DNA of 64,000 nucleotides from Acanthosepion lycidas (GCA_963932145.1 OZ010581.1:87016787-87080786); one strand, 5' to 3'. Positions 1 through 11,815 are shown, counted from the stretch's first letter. The notes: a model not told the origin generated them from the sequence alone. Translations and numbers: made by a program.

Positions 1-1000
1 TAGAAATGTTTCTCGACAAGTGCATCGGACTCTAAAAGATACAAAATGAAAAAAATAAACAGAAGAAAAGAATAACAAGAATTGGGCAGTTACGGAGAGA
101 GTGAAAGATAGATAGCTATAGTGAATAAGTGAGTGAGTGAGTGAGTGAGTGAGTGAAAGAGAGATCGTATACAAGTACGTAGACAAGTCTTTTAGGCATT
201 AAAATTATAGGCTGCTCCAATATTTGAAGATGGTATCAAGATAAATGCCCATATTTATTTTAAGATAAATAAGATGTTTTTGCATTGTAGATAGAGTGAA
301 AGAAAGAGTGAGGAAAGAGAAAAGCAAATACTTAGAAAATGGTATGAAAGATTTATGAGAATATTTTAATTTTTCTCTTCTTTAGTAGAAATCATTATGC
401 AACTATTTTAAAGAAATTAATGCATATGCATTATAAAAAAATAGCAAATAATAACAAAACACAAATTTCTGTGCGTTCATGTGAAAATGTGTATGTTTGA
501 TTATACGCAAATAGCGTTTTTAGCTATTTGAAAGCTGTTGTATATTTTTAATTTTTTACATCTTCAGAACCCTTGCAATAATATATGACAAGGAAATGAC
601 TCCAGTGGGGCTACTGTTTTGTCTGTAGAATACGCGATACGAAACATTTACTTAACTGGAAGTTATTAATAACCATCAATAATTTGAAGTAGCTGAATAT
701 GATAACGCATAGTCTCGGCTGTCTTTATCTAATCGCTTATGATGCTTCCTTCGGAATTCCTGTTCAATTCTTGACCTTTAATCAAAGTGCTTAAATCCCA
801 AGTCTTCTAACTAGGTCTTACTTGCCACAGTTTTGAACAAAAACACATTAATTGTGAAAATACTAACCATGCTTTTGTACTCCATATTCACGCAGAAGTC
901 TTCTAACTTGATTTGTGACACAAGAATTTCGCCTTTTCATCCCTTTTCCAATAATCTACCGTCTTCACTCCCATAATCGATATTTCTTGACTGAAGGTTA
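1..1000. other. AT-rich non-coding DNA
   Basis: Apart from one short GTGA microsatellite I see no coding signal, no transposon ends and no RNA gene. Confidence 0.6.
129..156. repeat. (GTGA)7 microsatellite
   Basis: Seven uninterrupted copies of the tetranucleotide GTGA. Confidence 0.95.
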
Positions 1001-1620
1001 ATTGCATTTCTATCCTTTTTTTTTTATCAAAGAATTATTTTCATGTTTCTTGTATTTGCTTCGTTTTCTGTTACTCTTCAGTACGGCCATATTTATTTTC
1101 TTTCCTGCAATTTTTACCTACTTCACATTAGCTGGAACTCGGCAGCTTAGCTTTTGGCAAATTTATACCTTTTTAAAAACTTTTATTGATTTTAGTTCTT
1201 TCTATCGGTCTGTTCCTGTATTTCCTTAATCCTTCAGAATATATTGTTCTTTAACGTTTACCTTGTCTTCCTTCACTTTTGGACATTTCTCTGCTTTTCT
1301 CCTTTCTATCAATTATTTTCTTTCCTTCTCTCTCTCTTTCTTTCTTTCTTTCTTTTTCGTGTCTCACTTTTTCACATATCATTTTTCTTACTTTCTTAAT
1401 TTCTTACCGGACTTCACGTATCTCTCGATCCATTACATCATCTTTGCTGTACTGCCGGTCGTCTTCTTTTTGTTATCATTAGCCAACTTCACTCGATTTA
1501 TTTCTATTTTACTTGCTTTCGCATTTTCTTTCACTTTTACTATAAACCTTTCTTACGTACATTCGGTTCTCCAGTTTCTGCATTTTTTTCTCATACAAGA
1601 CATTCTACTTTGAGCGCCCA
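1000..1620. repeat. Pyrimidine-rich low-complexity block
   Basis: The plus strand is dominated by T and C, with a CTTT run at about 1328-1356. Open frames here encode F/S/L/I-rich hydrophobic strings caused by the composition. No domain, start context or codon pattern supports a gene. Similar biased blocks, on either strand, recur through the window. Confidence 0.8.
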
Positions 1621-2202
1621 ATTTATATAAGAATGCTGATTCATTTAATCTGACGTCCAGTACTTTTTCTTTTGACTGGATTTTTTGTAATAGTGGTGGC
1701 GAAGTAAAATTCGAAAGAAAGACAGAAACGATAGAATCCTAAAAGATACCATTTAAGTCGATTTGAGCGGGCAATAGAGCATAAGAAACGAGTGAAACTA
1801 AAACAAAAAACAGCAATAAAAATATAGATATATGTAAGTATATTTACTAAAAAAAGTGGACGCTGAAAAATTCTCGGTCCGAAAATCAGTATTCTGATAT
1901 TTGGTCATTGAAATAGTTATTTTGGGAACCAGCAACCAGTCTTAATAAAGAAGAAAAAAAAAAACAAACAAAAAAAACAAAAAGAAATTCTATATCTGTG
2001 TGTGTATTTATTGCAGCAGGGGATTTATATGTATAGTAGAGATTTAACTCTTGTCCCCTGTTTAGGATTGGGCTTCCGGTTCCTTCTGAAGTTTTGCCAT
2101 TCTATTTCACTCACAGTAGTCCCTTATATTTAGAGGCATTATCACCTTGCTTGGGGGGATTTGATTACAAAAATATCATAATGTATAAAAATACAGTCAC
2201 TG
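1621..2202. other. AT-rich non-coding DNA
   Basis: Includes an A-rich run near 1950-1985. Nothing else recognised. Confidence 0.5.
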
Positions 2203-2204
2203 TA

Positions 2205-2265
<61 letters not shown>
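2203..2265. repeat. (AT)n microsatellite
   Basis: About 63 bp of alternating AT with one C interruption. It lies just beyond the apparent 3' end of the neighbouring minus-strand LINE. Confidence 0.95.
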
Positions 2266-2268
<3 letters not shown>

Positions 2269-2349
2269 TATTTCTCAGAGTTAACCTGTAGAAATGACAA
2301 TATTTATAAATATAAATGACATTAGGAAAACTGTAATAGTTGCCGACGC

Positions 2350-3066
2350 GTTTCGTCCAATGTGGACGGTATTTATTGTAATAAATACAATTATGGCACA
2401 AAGCCGATGAAGGGGAGGGGTTGAGGCTGGTCTTCACTAACTATCTTATACCTAGCTAATCCGATTCACGATCCATTCAATCATTACAATTTGTCCATTC
2501 GCCACAAAAACTCGTCCATCATCTATCAATCCTCCATACACCATAATACCACATCCTCTCAAGAGGAACCTACAAAACGTGCCCCATGCCATAAAATTAA
2601 TGATAATAAATACATAAAAATCTATGATGAAAAATGAAAGGGTTGGGAATGAACCCCCAAACAAACTAAATATAAACACAAAATAAACTAAACATAACTG
2701 ATGTTAGTAGGGCCCGTCCAACCCTCAAAATGAGAGGGCGCTGTATTCTGCCTATTTGGACAAAATCAAGAACCTCTCTCGCTAAGGGAGTGGGAAAAGG
2801 AGAAAATATACACGGACATAGGAAAGAAAAAACTGACCCAGTCGAGATAAAAAAAGGGGTCAAAACAAACTGGGGAGGTTGGAAATCTCAAATTGGATCA
2901 TAAAAGATTTACTCACCTTAACTAGGTACACAAAATCTTGTCTGACCTAACCAGGGGGTGGGATCCACAGGAAAACACCTAAAAGAGAAAATCAAGGCTA
3001 TCCCTGTTCAAACGAACCAAGCTCGCCTCAGTCACCCAAATTTCGCTGAAGTGTTTCCTATCAGTT
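2350..3066 (-). other. Presumed 3' UTR of LINE copy A
   Basis: Non-coding DNA after the ORF2 stop, GC-poorer than the coding part. Near its far end two small hairpins lie side by side: GTCCA-ATG-TGGAC at 2355-2367 and GTATTTATT-GT-AATAAATAC at 2369-2388, next to CGACGCGTTTCG. Small stem-loops near 3' ends are common recognition elements for non-LTR reverse transcriptases. That role here is inferred. Confidence 0.5.
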
Positions 3067-4079
3067 CTAATCTTCATCAAAGAATCGGATCAGATCCTGA
3101 TGAGAAAGACGGATGCCCCGCAAGACTTCCTCCTGTCGCGTCGTCCAAATCACCATTCGGGCCGTGGCCAGCAGCGTCAGAAACACCATCCGTTTCATCC
3201 CGGAATACGGGGGCGAGATATTGTCACACGCGTATGCGCGATCAATGGGCACGAACTTTTCGGGAGCGAGACGAGCCGTCAGCTCGCCAACATGGTCCCA
3301 TAAGGGGCGGACCCGAGGACAATGGTAGAAGGCGTGCGAAGCCGTTTCCTCTAAACCAAGGCTACACAGTTCAAAGCCCAATATGAAGACCTTGTCATTG
3401 AGAGGCAGCCGATTCCTAGTCAATTGCTCAGGGTTACTGAGGTAATCCAGCGCTGGCGTAAGAGCGAAACTCATCCTCCTACAAGTCGATAGAAGAACTT
3501 CCTAGACTGAGAAAGGTCACTGGACCGAGGAACAGCCAACAAGGCCGACCGACACTCGCGAAGGAAATCGGATTGATTCCAGGGCTTACGATGGCGCTCA
3601 ACCAACGAAATGGGGGGGGGGACTGATAAAAAGGAAAGGGAACGCATCCCTAACAATCCCTGCCATAATCGAATCTCCCGTCCATGCGCGACGTAGGAAA
3701 GCCAACCTTGAGGCGAGTTTGTGGCTCACCAAGTGTGGCATTCCCAGTCCCCCCCATGATACGGACGTTATGCACAGACTCGTCTGTCGACCCAATTCAT
3801 AAAATGGAGGATACCGAGCCCTCGAGCGCCTTACGATGACCTTTACAGAGAGGAAGTATGGACAATCGATAAAGGACAAGAGGGAAAATGTATGTAGCAC
3901 ACACCTCCGCCCTGCCCTTCACGGACAACCTCCGTCGACGCTAAGTCTGCCCGGCAGCATCGACCTTTGCTCGTACTTCAGACCAATTTTTCTCCAGCTT
4001 AAGGTCGGGTCCAAACCACACTCCAAGAATGCAGACAGGACCGTCCGTCCAACCGAAGTACCCTGGAAGATCGCCCCCC
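3067..4079 (-). pseudogene. LINE ORF2 post-RT and C-terminal region (copy A)
   Basis: Continuation of ORF2 on the minus strand. In order I see WTDGPVCILGVWFGPDL (copy B has WLDGSVKILGVWFGLDI), RLSVKGRAEVC, GGLGMPHLVSHKLASRL, FLRECRSAL, then an open 135-codon stretch ending in FFDED and a stop at 3067. This last part carries the Cys/His-rich motif FELCSLGLEETASHAFYHC seen near the C-terminus of many non-LTR ORF2 proteins (zf-RVT type). Several frame changes separate the blocks. About 40 codons seen in copy B (after YQVLVRGS) are deleted near 3470. Confidence 0.85.
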
Positions 4080-4312
4080 TTCCAAGCACCTAACCGCAAG
4101 CCGGACAACTTCTACCGCGAATGTCGTCGTGCTCTGAAACTCCTCTTACGGGCGTCGGATGGCCTCTCCAGGCGTTCTCTCGTAGGGAATTGTATCGACT
4201 GTTAGTTAGGGGGGGTCGTTCAAGATGATCTGATTGGCGAGCTCGGTCTGACGAAGCAGGAGGTTTCCTCGATATGGCCTTGGGCGCCTGGGTTGAAATG
4301 CCTCAATAATCT
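4080..4312 (+). mobile_element. Inverted internal piece of the same LINE family
   Basis: Inside the minus-strand copy A, this stretch reads on the plus strand as post-RT ORF2 sequence. It encodes FYRECRRAL, matching FLRECRSAL of copy A itself, then sequence nearly identical to 23.92-24.10 kb of copy B (shared GACGAGCTCGGTCT, TTGGCCTTAGGCGCCCG-like and GTTGAAATG). It replaces about 70 bp of RT sequence that copy B retains between its VTGAN and WLDGSV motifs. The right junction shows a short AAT overlap between the two sources. Confidence 0.8.
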
Positions 4313-4690
4313 TGCCCCCTGTCACCTTTTCGTACCGATCAAGCGACTTCAGTATCGTCTCAATGTCGCTGGGGGACGACACGAAAGCAGATACGTCATC
4401 GGCGTACGCAGAAACCCTGGCTCTAGCCCCTCTAGGAACGGCGATTCCATGTAGGGCCGGACTGCACGCCTTGTCCCTCAACCGGCGAAGGAGAGGCTCC
4501 AACGTCAAAGCATAAAATAGGGGAGACAGTGGACAACCCTGACGAATCGACCTAGACAGCGCAAAAGCGCCCGACAGCTTCCCGTTCACCTGTACCACAG
4601 CACTGGGGGAGCGATACAGGAGGCCAATTCAGTGGCAGAAGTCGGGTGCGAATCCGGCGACCTGCAGTACAGCCGCAAAGTAGCGATGGT
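4313..4690 (-). pseudogene. LINE ORF2 reverse transcriptase fragment (copy A)
   Basis: RNA-directed DNA polymerase fragment covering palm motifs. The peptide SIRQGCPLSPLFYALTLEP is the conserved strand/helix before the active site. The catalytic box YADD is intact at 4395-4406. Upstream, a broken frame still reads like AGFAPDF followed by VQVNGK, matching copy B's VGFGPDF and DVNGAR. The frame is open from about 4598 and ends after VTGGKI, where sequence from the opposite strand begins. An isolated fragment of this length cannot act on its own. The active-site residues have survived although the element is dead. Confidence 0.9.
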
Positions 4691-5649
4691 ACGTTTGTTT
4701 GGGAGAGTAGTAATTCCGTTAAGAAAGGTGAAATAGGAAAAAAGCCTATAGATTAATATTTGGGTAATATTCAATTTTGTTACATAGAAATAATAACGAA
4801 CTCAATTTTGACGTTTACAGAAAGGCTACAAACGTACATAACAATATCGTGAAATCAAAAGAAAATGGTTGAATCCGTCAACACAGCAATAATAACAATA
4901 TCTCCACACGTGAGAGTAATTGACGTAATTTTCAGTATGTAAACAGCGTCTTCATAATTCATTTCAGGAAAATTATTCTATCCTCTAATATTATGAATAA
5001 AAGAAGAAAAAAAAATCCATGATATTCAGCTGAACTGCCAACAAACTGCTACCTTATCAAGACAAAACATATATGGGGGAAAGGTTCATCCTCTATTGCA
5101 AGACCTTCAATATTCAAGTTTGGGAGTATGAACCAGCATGATAAAATAGAAGGCATTGCTTTCTGAACACACTGAAAATAAAACTGAAGCAATGGAGCCT
5201 ATTTTTATCTGAGTATTGTATGTGGATTTTTAAGAATAATATATGCGAATACTGGTCGTTAAGTATCAATGGAGCTTCGATGTTGGAAAATGTCTTCAAA
5301 TGAACATTCCTGCAACCATATACCAGATTTGGACGGATACGTATGTAATGCATAGGTCGCCAGTGGCAGTTGGCACGGACTCCACAGCACAGTGTAAATG
5401 TGAACCGATAAGTGTCAACATTGACTTTGAGAATTGTCTACATTGAGATACAAGCATATATGTTTCTATCCAGACTGTGTCAATGAGTAAGGTTAGAACG
5501 TACCATCAGCAGCTTGCAGAGCTTGTCTGTTTATACAACATTAAAATATCTCCTGAAAAAGTATCCCTCATTTATATTCTCAGAGACTGCAGTGTGTGAC
5601 ATAAAAGATAGGAACTTTATAGGATTGTACACGTTTGTATTAATGTTGT

Positions 5650-5684
5650 ACACATACACACACAGACACATATGTGTGTGTGTG

Positions 5685-5715
<31 letters not shown>

Positions 5716-5746
5716 TTGTGTGTGTGTATGTCTGTGCACGCGCGCA
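5650..5746. repeat. (CA)n/(TG)n microsatellite
   Basis: A short CA run passes directly into a long interrupted TG run, so the two arms are partly self-complementary. Confidence 0.9.
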
Positions 5747-8179
5747 TTTGTGAATTTATATCGACAGAAGAAAACAGAAATAAAGATAGAAGAAATAAAT
5801 TATAAGCTGCTTAGTGGAAAGAAATGAGTAAAAATAACATGGTGATGATGATCATGACGGTAGCAGAGCAATGGGTGAAAGAGAAAGCATAAAAATGAGC
5901 GTGAAGTAGACAAAAAATAGACAAATGTATACAGAAGTGGTTATTTGCGTTTATTTCAGTTTTATTTTTACGTGTGAGTACGCGCATGTCCGTGCGTGTG
6001 TGTGTATATGGGTGTATGTCTGCATATGTGTGTGTTTCTATGATGGTAATTGAATTTTCACCCAAAAAGAGGTCATTTTGAAAGAAGGATAAAGAATTGA
6101 CATCTTATCTTCCTTGACGGTTAAAGAATGAAAAATGGCGAGGGAAATGATCGCCTGAAGAAAGGCCTTCAACCACAGTGCTAGCATCTGTTGACTTGGT
6201 CGGACGGCGTCGATGAGTAGAGAATCGGAGAGGTAAAAAGCCGACAGTCTTTTGTGCAAAGGGACTCACAGACTGACCAATTGATTCCAACAAGTCAAAG
6301 ATGATAGACAGAAAATGAAATGCACTGGAATTGATACTTCTCCCCTGTCTTCTCTATTTGCCTTTGGCTGTTCCATTTCTCTGCCTGCTGTAAACTTCAC
6401 ATGTGAGTTTCGATTTTTGCATTGTTATTTTCTGGAACTATATCGGAATTGAAAGGACACAAGCAAAAAAGAAATCTTGTCGAGACGGGAACGGACGCCG
6501 TGTGATGCATTTTAATAACAACGACATTTATAACTGGAGAATATTCGTAATCCTAAAGAAGTGATTTGTAAATAATAAATGTGTTACCAACCAAACAACA
6601 AAAAGCATCTTTAAAATTATGCGATCAAGCTTCTCAGAATCAGTATTCTATTGCGTGATTACTGGAATACAGGTTTAGAGAAGCGAATCGAACCGAGAAC
6701 ATTTCAACACTTTTTGTATGCGTCTGAATAAATGTGTTATGTCTTGTGTATCGAAAAGGACCATTAAATACGGCACAAACAATAATGATTGCACGGACAA
6801 TTTGTGTGGTTATGTATTGTACTTGTAGGCACGGATAGTGTAACAGTTATTGGGCACGAAACGTAAATTCCCGCTAGATTCGGTGTCGTTCATTTCACCA
6901 TAATGCTCTTGGAAAAAACATGAAACCATCAGCAGCAATGGATTAAATAACAGGACAGGTTGGGCTCTCTTGACTTGAGGGGGCAACTTGTCTAGTCAAA
7001 GGACAACGCTGAATCTAAAACCAACTTGAAGAGTGAAGATGTTCGTCAGGCTACCTTGCCTAATACACACTACTGACGTGCCGTGTCGTGATAATAAGAT
7101 TTGAGCTTCATTTCACAGAAATGGAGCATGCAGGGAGGATAGAACTTACTGCACGAGCGAATTGCTTTTACAGACAAGTTTTGTAAAAATTGAACTTTCA
7201 GCGTTATTTGTATGTGTTATTTATTTTTTTTGCTTTTTATATTAGAATAAAGTCATCCTCAGCTTTGAGATAGAGATAACGGCATATTTTCCACAGGTGG
7301 ACAATAGTTGTAGTTCATGGGCAGATAAAATCTATTCGCCTAGGAACAAAACAGACCTTCATTTTGGGGAATAATGTAATATATGAATTCCCTTTCATTT
7401 AACATTGATACATACTACTTTAAAGTATATTTCTATACGCATCAGCACCAAACTATCTGTCTTATAAAATCTCTTAGTTATCCCAGATATATAAAATGAT
7501 GTATAGTAAGTCGCGTGAAAGTGTATTTTTTTTATATATATGCGCGATTATTGCCAAACGGTACTATTGTCGTTTTAACAGATTAAGTTTGCGCAAACAT
7601 TCATGGTAGCTAATTGATTGATAAAATGGAAGAAAATTATCTTACCCGTTTTCGCATTCAGACTAAATAATGTTTTTATTGATGCAATCATATATATGTA
7701 GTCGGAGGGAATGAAATATAACGAATGTCAGTTTTAATTATATATTATGAGAAACGCATAAAATGTAAACTTTGGATTTACATTTAAATTTTAAATTTCT
7801 AATGTCTGATATATTAAGTTACACAACTAGATCGACGAACTTCAGCTTCTACCGATTGTTTTCATCGCTGTTGTCTTTAAATATGCATTTTTGGACAATC
7901 TTCCATTTTATTTTTCAATTATCCAACATTAGCCTGATAAATAGGTTTTATATATCGTACTCTCACATAGACGATGTATATATGTCAACATTTACCTTCA
8001 TACATTTCTTCAATTAGAAAATCTGCTGACGTAAAATTTTAGCCCATAAAATTCGCTAAAAAATGCTAATACGACATCAGTTTGAATTCATTATCATATG
8101 TCTTCTTGGAAATAACAACTCTATGTTAGAACCATAATTATAGCCAACTCCTGATTATTCTTGTATGAAATTAAGAGAA

Positions 8180-8256
8180 TATATGTATATATATATATAT
8201 ATATATTTGTGTGTGTGCGGACGTGTGTGTGCGCGTGCATGCGTGTGTGTGTGTGT
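8180..8256. repeat. (AT)n-(TG)n compound microsatellite
   Basis: An AT run followed by interrupted TG/CG repeats. Confidence 0.9.
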
Positions 8257-9599
8257 CTTTAGAAATATGCACACATACGCGTACAATGCAGACAGTTTAA
8301 CAGTTAACTTTCATTCATGTAAGACAGAGAAATACTACTTAATTGAATAATGGAATTATATATTTATAATTGAAATTGAAAGTTTCATCTGCAAGGATCA
8401 AGGTAAAATAATTTCTTGTTGTAATGATTCATAAGAATATCCCCGATGTCTTGGTCTGACATATCTTCGGCAAACTGTCGTTCCTATGGTAAAAAAAGAG
8501 CTGTTTGGTCGACAGACGTTTATTTATGTTTATCTTTCTGTATGCTTTGTTTCGTTTATAAGATAATATGCACAAAATTATATGTCATTTCGTTTTTGAC
8601 AAATGATATTTTATAATTCACTCCATTTTTGCTTTTAACATAACGTTTGTGGTGTTATTTACTAATCTTAGTTCAGGTTTGTAGAAGGTGATATATAGAA
8701 AAGTCAAAGAACATCGAATCTCCCCATACTAGCATAAATTATCAACCAGGTAAGCCTGTTAATCATTATCCAACGCCGAGGTGACTATTTTCGTTGGCGT
8801 TTTCATGGTCTCCATTATGTAATTTATTTTTGTTTTCTGTAACCCATCTATGAACTTTCAAATTATGGAATTAAATTTACTAAGCAGGATAATCCACCCT
8901 AATAATTTATTTTTCACAGATTTTGTTAATATTTTGGATTGAAGTTAGTTTTGTTACCTTCTAGATAACAACTCACTTGCGATATTATCTGCCGACAAAG
9001 CAGTCTGTTTACACGATAGGGACACAAATCCAGAAAGACAGTGAGCACGAACTGCACTGAACTCATTACAGATTAGTCACTTACGTGAGTTCATCTAAGA
9101 ATTTTAATCAGGTTGTTAGAATGGTTTTATTTAGCATAACAAGAGATATCATAAACACTGATGTAGTGTTCCAAATGTTTAATAATATTTCCAGTCCAGG
9201 TTGTAAAGGAATAGACCATAAATCATTGAAGAAGCATAGTGTGGTAAGAAAGACGAATAGATAGAATATGATTTCTGAACAGAGGTTGGAATAGTTAAAC
9301 GATAATAAGCACTTCTGGATCAATTAAAAATTTTCATTCTATATTGAAGATTCTTAATTATGAAGGCTGTACCAGTGACTTATTTATCACATAAAAATAA
9401 AGCAGACAAAATTGAATGTAAACATTCATTATATAATAACATTTATCATTTGTTAATATAAAAGAAACCGTGTTTAATATTTACAGAGTTGCTCAGGTCT
9501 TTGAATACATTTCCATGAATTTAGTCACATGTCATGAATGAAAAGCTTTATATGAGAAAAAATTGAAATAATAATTTTGAGACTGTTCTTGATGCATTT

Positions 9600-10525
9600 A
9601 GCTAATGAATTGGCCGTCAACATCGATGCAGTCATTGACGCTTAAGTGTTCTGAAGCGTTGACATGCCCTAATCAGATTATCTGTATCTATTTTGGACAT
9701 TGTGTGGGACCTTCAAAATGTTATAGTGTTATTGTGGTGTTAATTGTTTGCTCTCTCTATTACACCCCCATATGCAGTAGTTCAACAGATTAGAGAGTTA
9801 GGTGGCCATATGTTGTGGCTGGATCGTGGAGATTGTAACTAATCTATTCTTTGGTCGTCTAAGCCTCATGAGATGGCACAGAGTCTTGTTGGTAAGTGTA
9901 ATCTCTTCCTTTGCTCACACTCTAAAGCCTCACAACACTCTCCAACACCTCCTTATAGTCAGCAGAATTGGCCCTTAATCTCAGAGAAAAAAGTTAGAAG
10001 GCATGAAACCTACATTTTTTATTACGATTCACAAAACCATAACAGTTGGAAACTTCGTGTTCGTGACCATTGGAATGTATTTAAGGTCTCTGCATAATCA
10101 TATGTATTTCCTTTGGTTGAACTTTTGGTTCTTATCAAACGTTTTCTCATCTTGCATTCCAAACTCAACAAGCACTTGGCGTGGATCAGACGGTTATCGC
10201 TTGTCTTTGTAGACCTGAATAGACATGACTTCTATCGAAGGTTTTCATGAACAATACGTTTGACTTGAAACTTTAGCAATGTAGTTAATTGGCTATATGG
10301 GGTTTTTACCGATACTTTTCTGCAACTTCTGTACAAATTTGAGTGTATTGATCGTATTAGAACCCTTAGCGGGTGTTTTGTTTGGCTACTACTGTAGAAT
10401 CCTCGTTGGGGACTTATAACACTTTACCAAATTTGACAACAAACGACTCTGCAACCTTCAGAAAGCAAATGATCTCTACATCACTATATTTGGATTTCAA
10501 GACAAGGATTACAGAGTGACTTTTT
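9600..10525 (-). pseudogene. Mariner-type transposase, degenerate
   Basis: DD(E/D) transposase of the Tc1/mariner superfamily, which cuts and pastes its own element at TA sites. On the minus strand, in order: SDVEIICFLKVAESF and VPNEDSTVVAK (N-terminal DNA-binding part), NTINTLKFVQKLQ, QDEKTFDKNQKFNQR (first catalytic Asp, 10134-10151), IPMVTNTKFPTVMVL, YQQDSVPSHEA (second catalytic Asp, 9880-9891), a WPPNS block (third acidic site not legible), and LIRACQRFRT, the C-terminal motif of the family. At least three frame changes and many stops make it inactive. The length fits a nearly full transposase. I could not identify its terminal inverted repeats. Confidence 0.85.
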
Positions 10526-10641
10526 ATTTGTTGAGTTAGTTTGATGTTTGTCATCATTTATCTGAAAAATGATAATCATCAGAACAAGACGGAAAAAGTT
10601 TCGAGCTATTAAAGGATGTGACCTCGAAGAATTGAAAACCC

Positions 10642-10654
10642 TATATATATATAT

Positions 10655-10693
<39 letters not shown>
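10642..10693. repeat. (AT)n microsatellite
   Basis: AT dinucleotide run lying outside the left arm of the inverted-repeat unit to its right. Confidence 0.95.
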
Positions 10694-10771
10694 AAGAAAT
10701 ATAGTCTTAAGGTGTGCTATATTTATGGAATAAAGTGCTCAATATCAGAGATAGAGCGTGTGTAAATATAA

Positions 10772-11547
10772 AAGTAAACATAGAAGTCAACACTTAGAGG
10801 CGACAGTCTGTTTCATGCTATATGCAATCGTCAGGCCACGTGTGCTGTTATTTTTCTCGGCTATTTATATATATACGGGTTAGTGGTGCATTGTGGGTAT
10901 TCTGTTATGGCGGTTATTTCACCGGAAGTCGTTTGTTTATCTATTTAGGTCAAATTATATTGCTTGTTTTTATTTTTGTTTCTTATTTATTTATTTATTT
11001 ATTAACGTAGTAAAAATTTGTTTATATAACTTATTTAACAGTTTTGTTTTGGTTTGGGAATTTAATTAAAGCTATTTGTTCAGTTTTGGGGTTGATTGTT
11101 GTAGTTCATTCTAAGTATTATTTTGGCGGGAACAGTTTTTAATTGATTATCTTTATTTGGGATTGGTTTGTTTATTTATTTACTTGGATGAATTTAGGTT
11201 AATTTATTTTACTTGTATATTTTCTCTTTTCGGTTTTCGATTTTTAAGTAACATAGTATTTTTTTATGTTTTATTTCTATTTTTTTTTTTTTTTGCTTAT
11301 TAGTATATTTATTTGTTTTTATTTTATTTTTTCCGTTTTTAATTTTTTAGGTTACGTAGTAAAAATTTATTTTCATGTCTGCATTTTGAGATGAGTTCGG
11401 ATCTTTTGTTTAATAATTTATTTTGGTCGGGAAAAGTGATGATAGCTATTTTTTCCTCCGAGCAAAGTTTGCAAGTTTTTGATTGGTTATTGTAGGCTGT
11501 ATAGCATGAAACAGACTGTCGCCTCTAAGTGTTGACTTCTATGTTCA

Positions 11548-11550
<3 letters not shown>
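10772..11550. mobile_element. Unit bounded by 51-bp inverted repeats
   Basis: The arms at 10772-10822 and 11500-11550 are reverse complements with one mismatch. They include GGCGACAGTCTGTTTCATGC on the left and its complement on the right. They enclose 677 bp of T-rich, non-coding sequence. The right arm abuts an AT microsatellite and the left lies about 80 bp from another. Inside, ACGTAGTAAAAATTT occurs twice (near 11005 and 11355). It could be a non-autonomous foldback/MITE-type element, or two opposed copies of one short repeat around unrelated DNA. I see no target-site duplication. Confidence 0.6.
10905..11133 (+). promoter_or_regulatory. Promoter-like motif cluster inside the inverted-repeat unit
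   Basis: TTATGGCGGTT (10905-10914) resembles a YY1 core. ACCGGAAGTC (10921-10930) matches the ETS consensus. TTTTGGCGGGAAC (11121-11133) matches the E2F consensus. These GC-containing sites stand out from the T-rich surroundings. Function is inferred from consensus only; chance occurrence cannot be excluded. Confidence 0.3.

Positions 11551-11587
<37 letters not shown>
11550..11587. repeat. (AT)n microsatellite
   Basis: AT dinucleotide run directly abutting the right inverted-repeat arm. Confidence 0.95.
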
Positions 11588-11588
<1 letters not shown>

Positions 11589-11659
11589 CATTAACGTTAT
11601 TTTTAGTGGATACCTTCATTTGAGTAGTCGTTACGTTTATTTATTAAACAGTGTATTTT

Positions 11660-11815
11660 TTATTTTCGTCTAGCGGCCTGGATATTCGAGGTATCTTATT
11701 AAAGAATAATATGCGTACTCCGGCAGGATTCGAAACTGAGTTCCCGTTGGCTGGAGAAATTCTTGTTAGATTCAACGTGCATTAGATCATCGACGATCAA
11801 GCGAAATTGTAGAGT
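11660..11815 (-). mobile_element. tRNA-derived SINE remnant (possible)
   Basis: On the minus strand a tRNA-like head reads into TTTCGAATCCTGCCGG (degenerate B box/T-arm, complement of 11722-11734). It is followed by an AT-rich tail ending in ATATCCAGGCCGC (complement of 11673-11685). The loop of the large hairpin at 12.7 kb has a matching order: TTCGATTCCTGTC, an AT-rich stretch, then CATTCAGGCCGG. That suggests two members of one family. The 5' half is too decayed to fold confidently. Confidence 0.4.

Larger units (their letters stand above)
2350..4690 (-). mobile_element. Tx1/L1-like LINE, copy A, 5'-truncated and rearranged
   Basis: A GC-richer island in AT-rich DNA. Read on the minus strand it runs from the middle of a reverse transcriptase, through the C-terminal region, to a 3' untranslated region. 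The 5' part (ORF1, endonuclease and early RT) is missing, as is usual for LINEs that abort reverse transcription. The frame is broken by stops, at least one deletion and an inverted internal segment. It aligns by eye with copy B at 18.6-24.1 kb over the RT and post-RT parts. I assign the Tx1/L1-like clade from the RT wording and the C-terminal Cys/His motif. The exact 3' boundary and target-site duplication are not resolved. Confidence 0.85.
4691..9600. other. AT-rich non-coding DNA with microsatellites
   Basis: No recognisable coding or transposon sequence. A slightly GC-richer stretch near 6100-6300 and another near 6860-7080 could be old repeats but match nothing I know. Confidence 0.5.

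Noticed and set aside
1002-1613. Open frames encoding Phe/Ser/Leu-rich, membrane-like peptides
   Set aside because: They arise from a T/C-rich block; overlapping frames are equally open and there is no initiator or domain evidence.
3067-3386. Plus-strand open frames opposite the LINE C-terminal region
   Set aside because: They are antisense shadows of the minus-strand ORF2, which carries the recognisable Cys/His motif.
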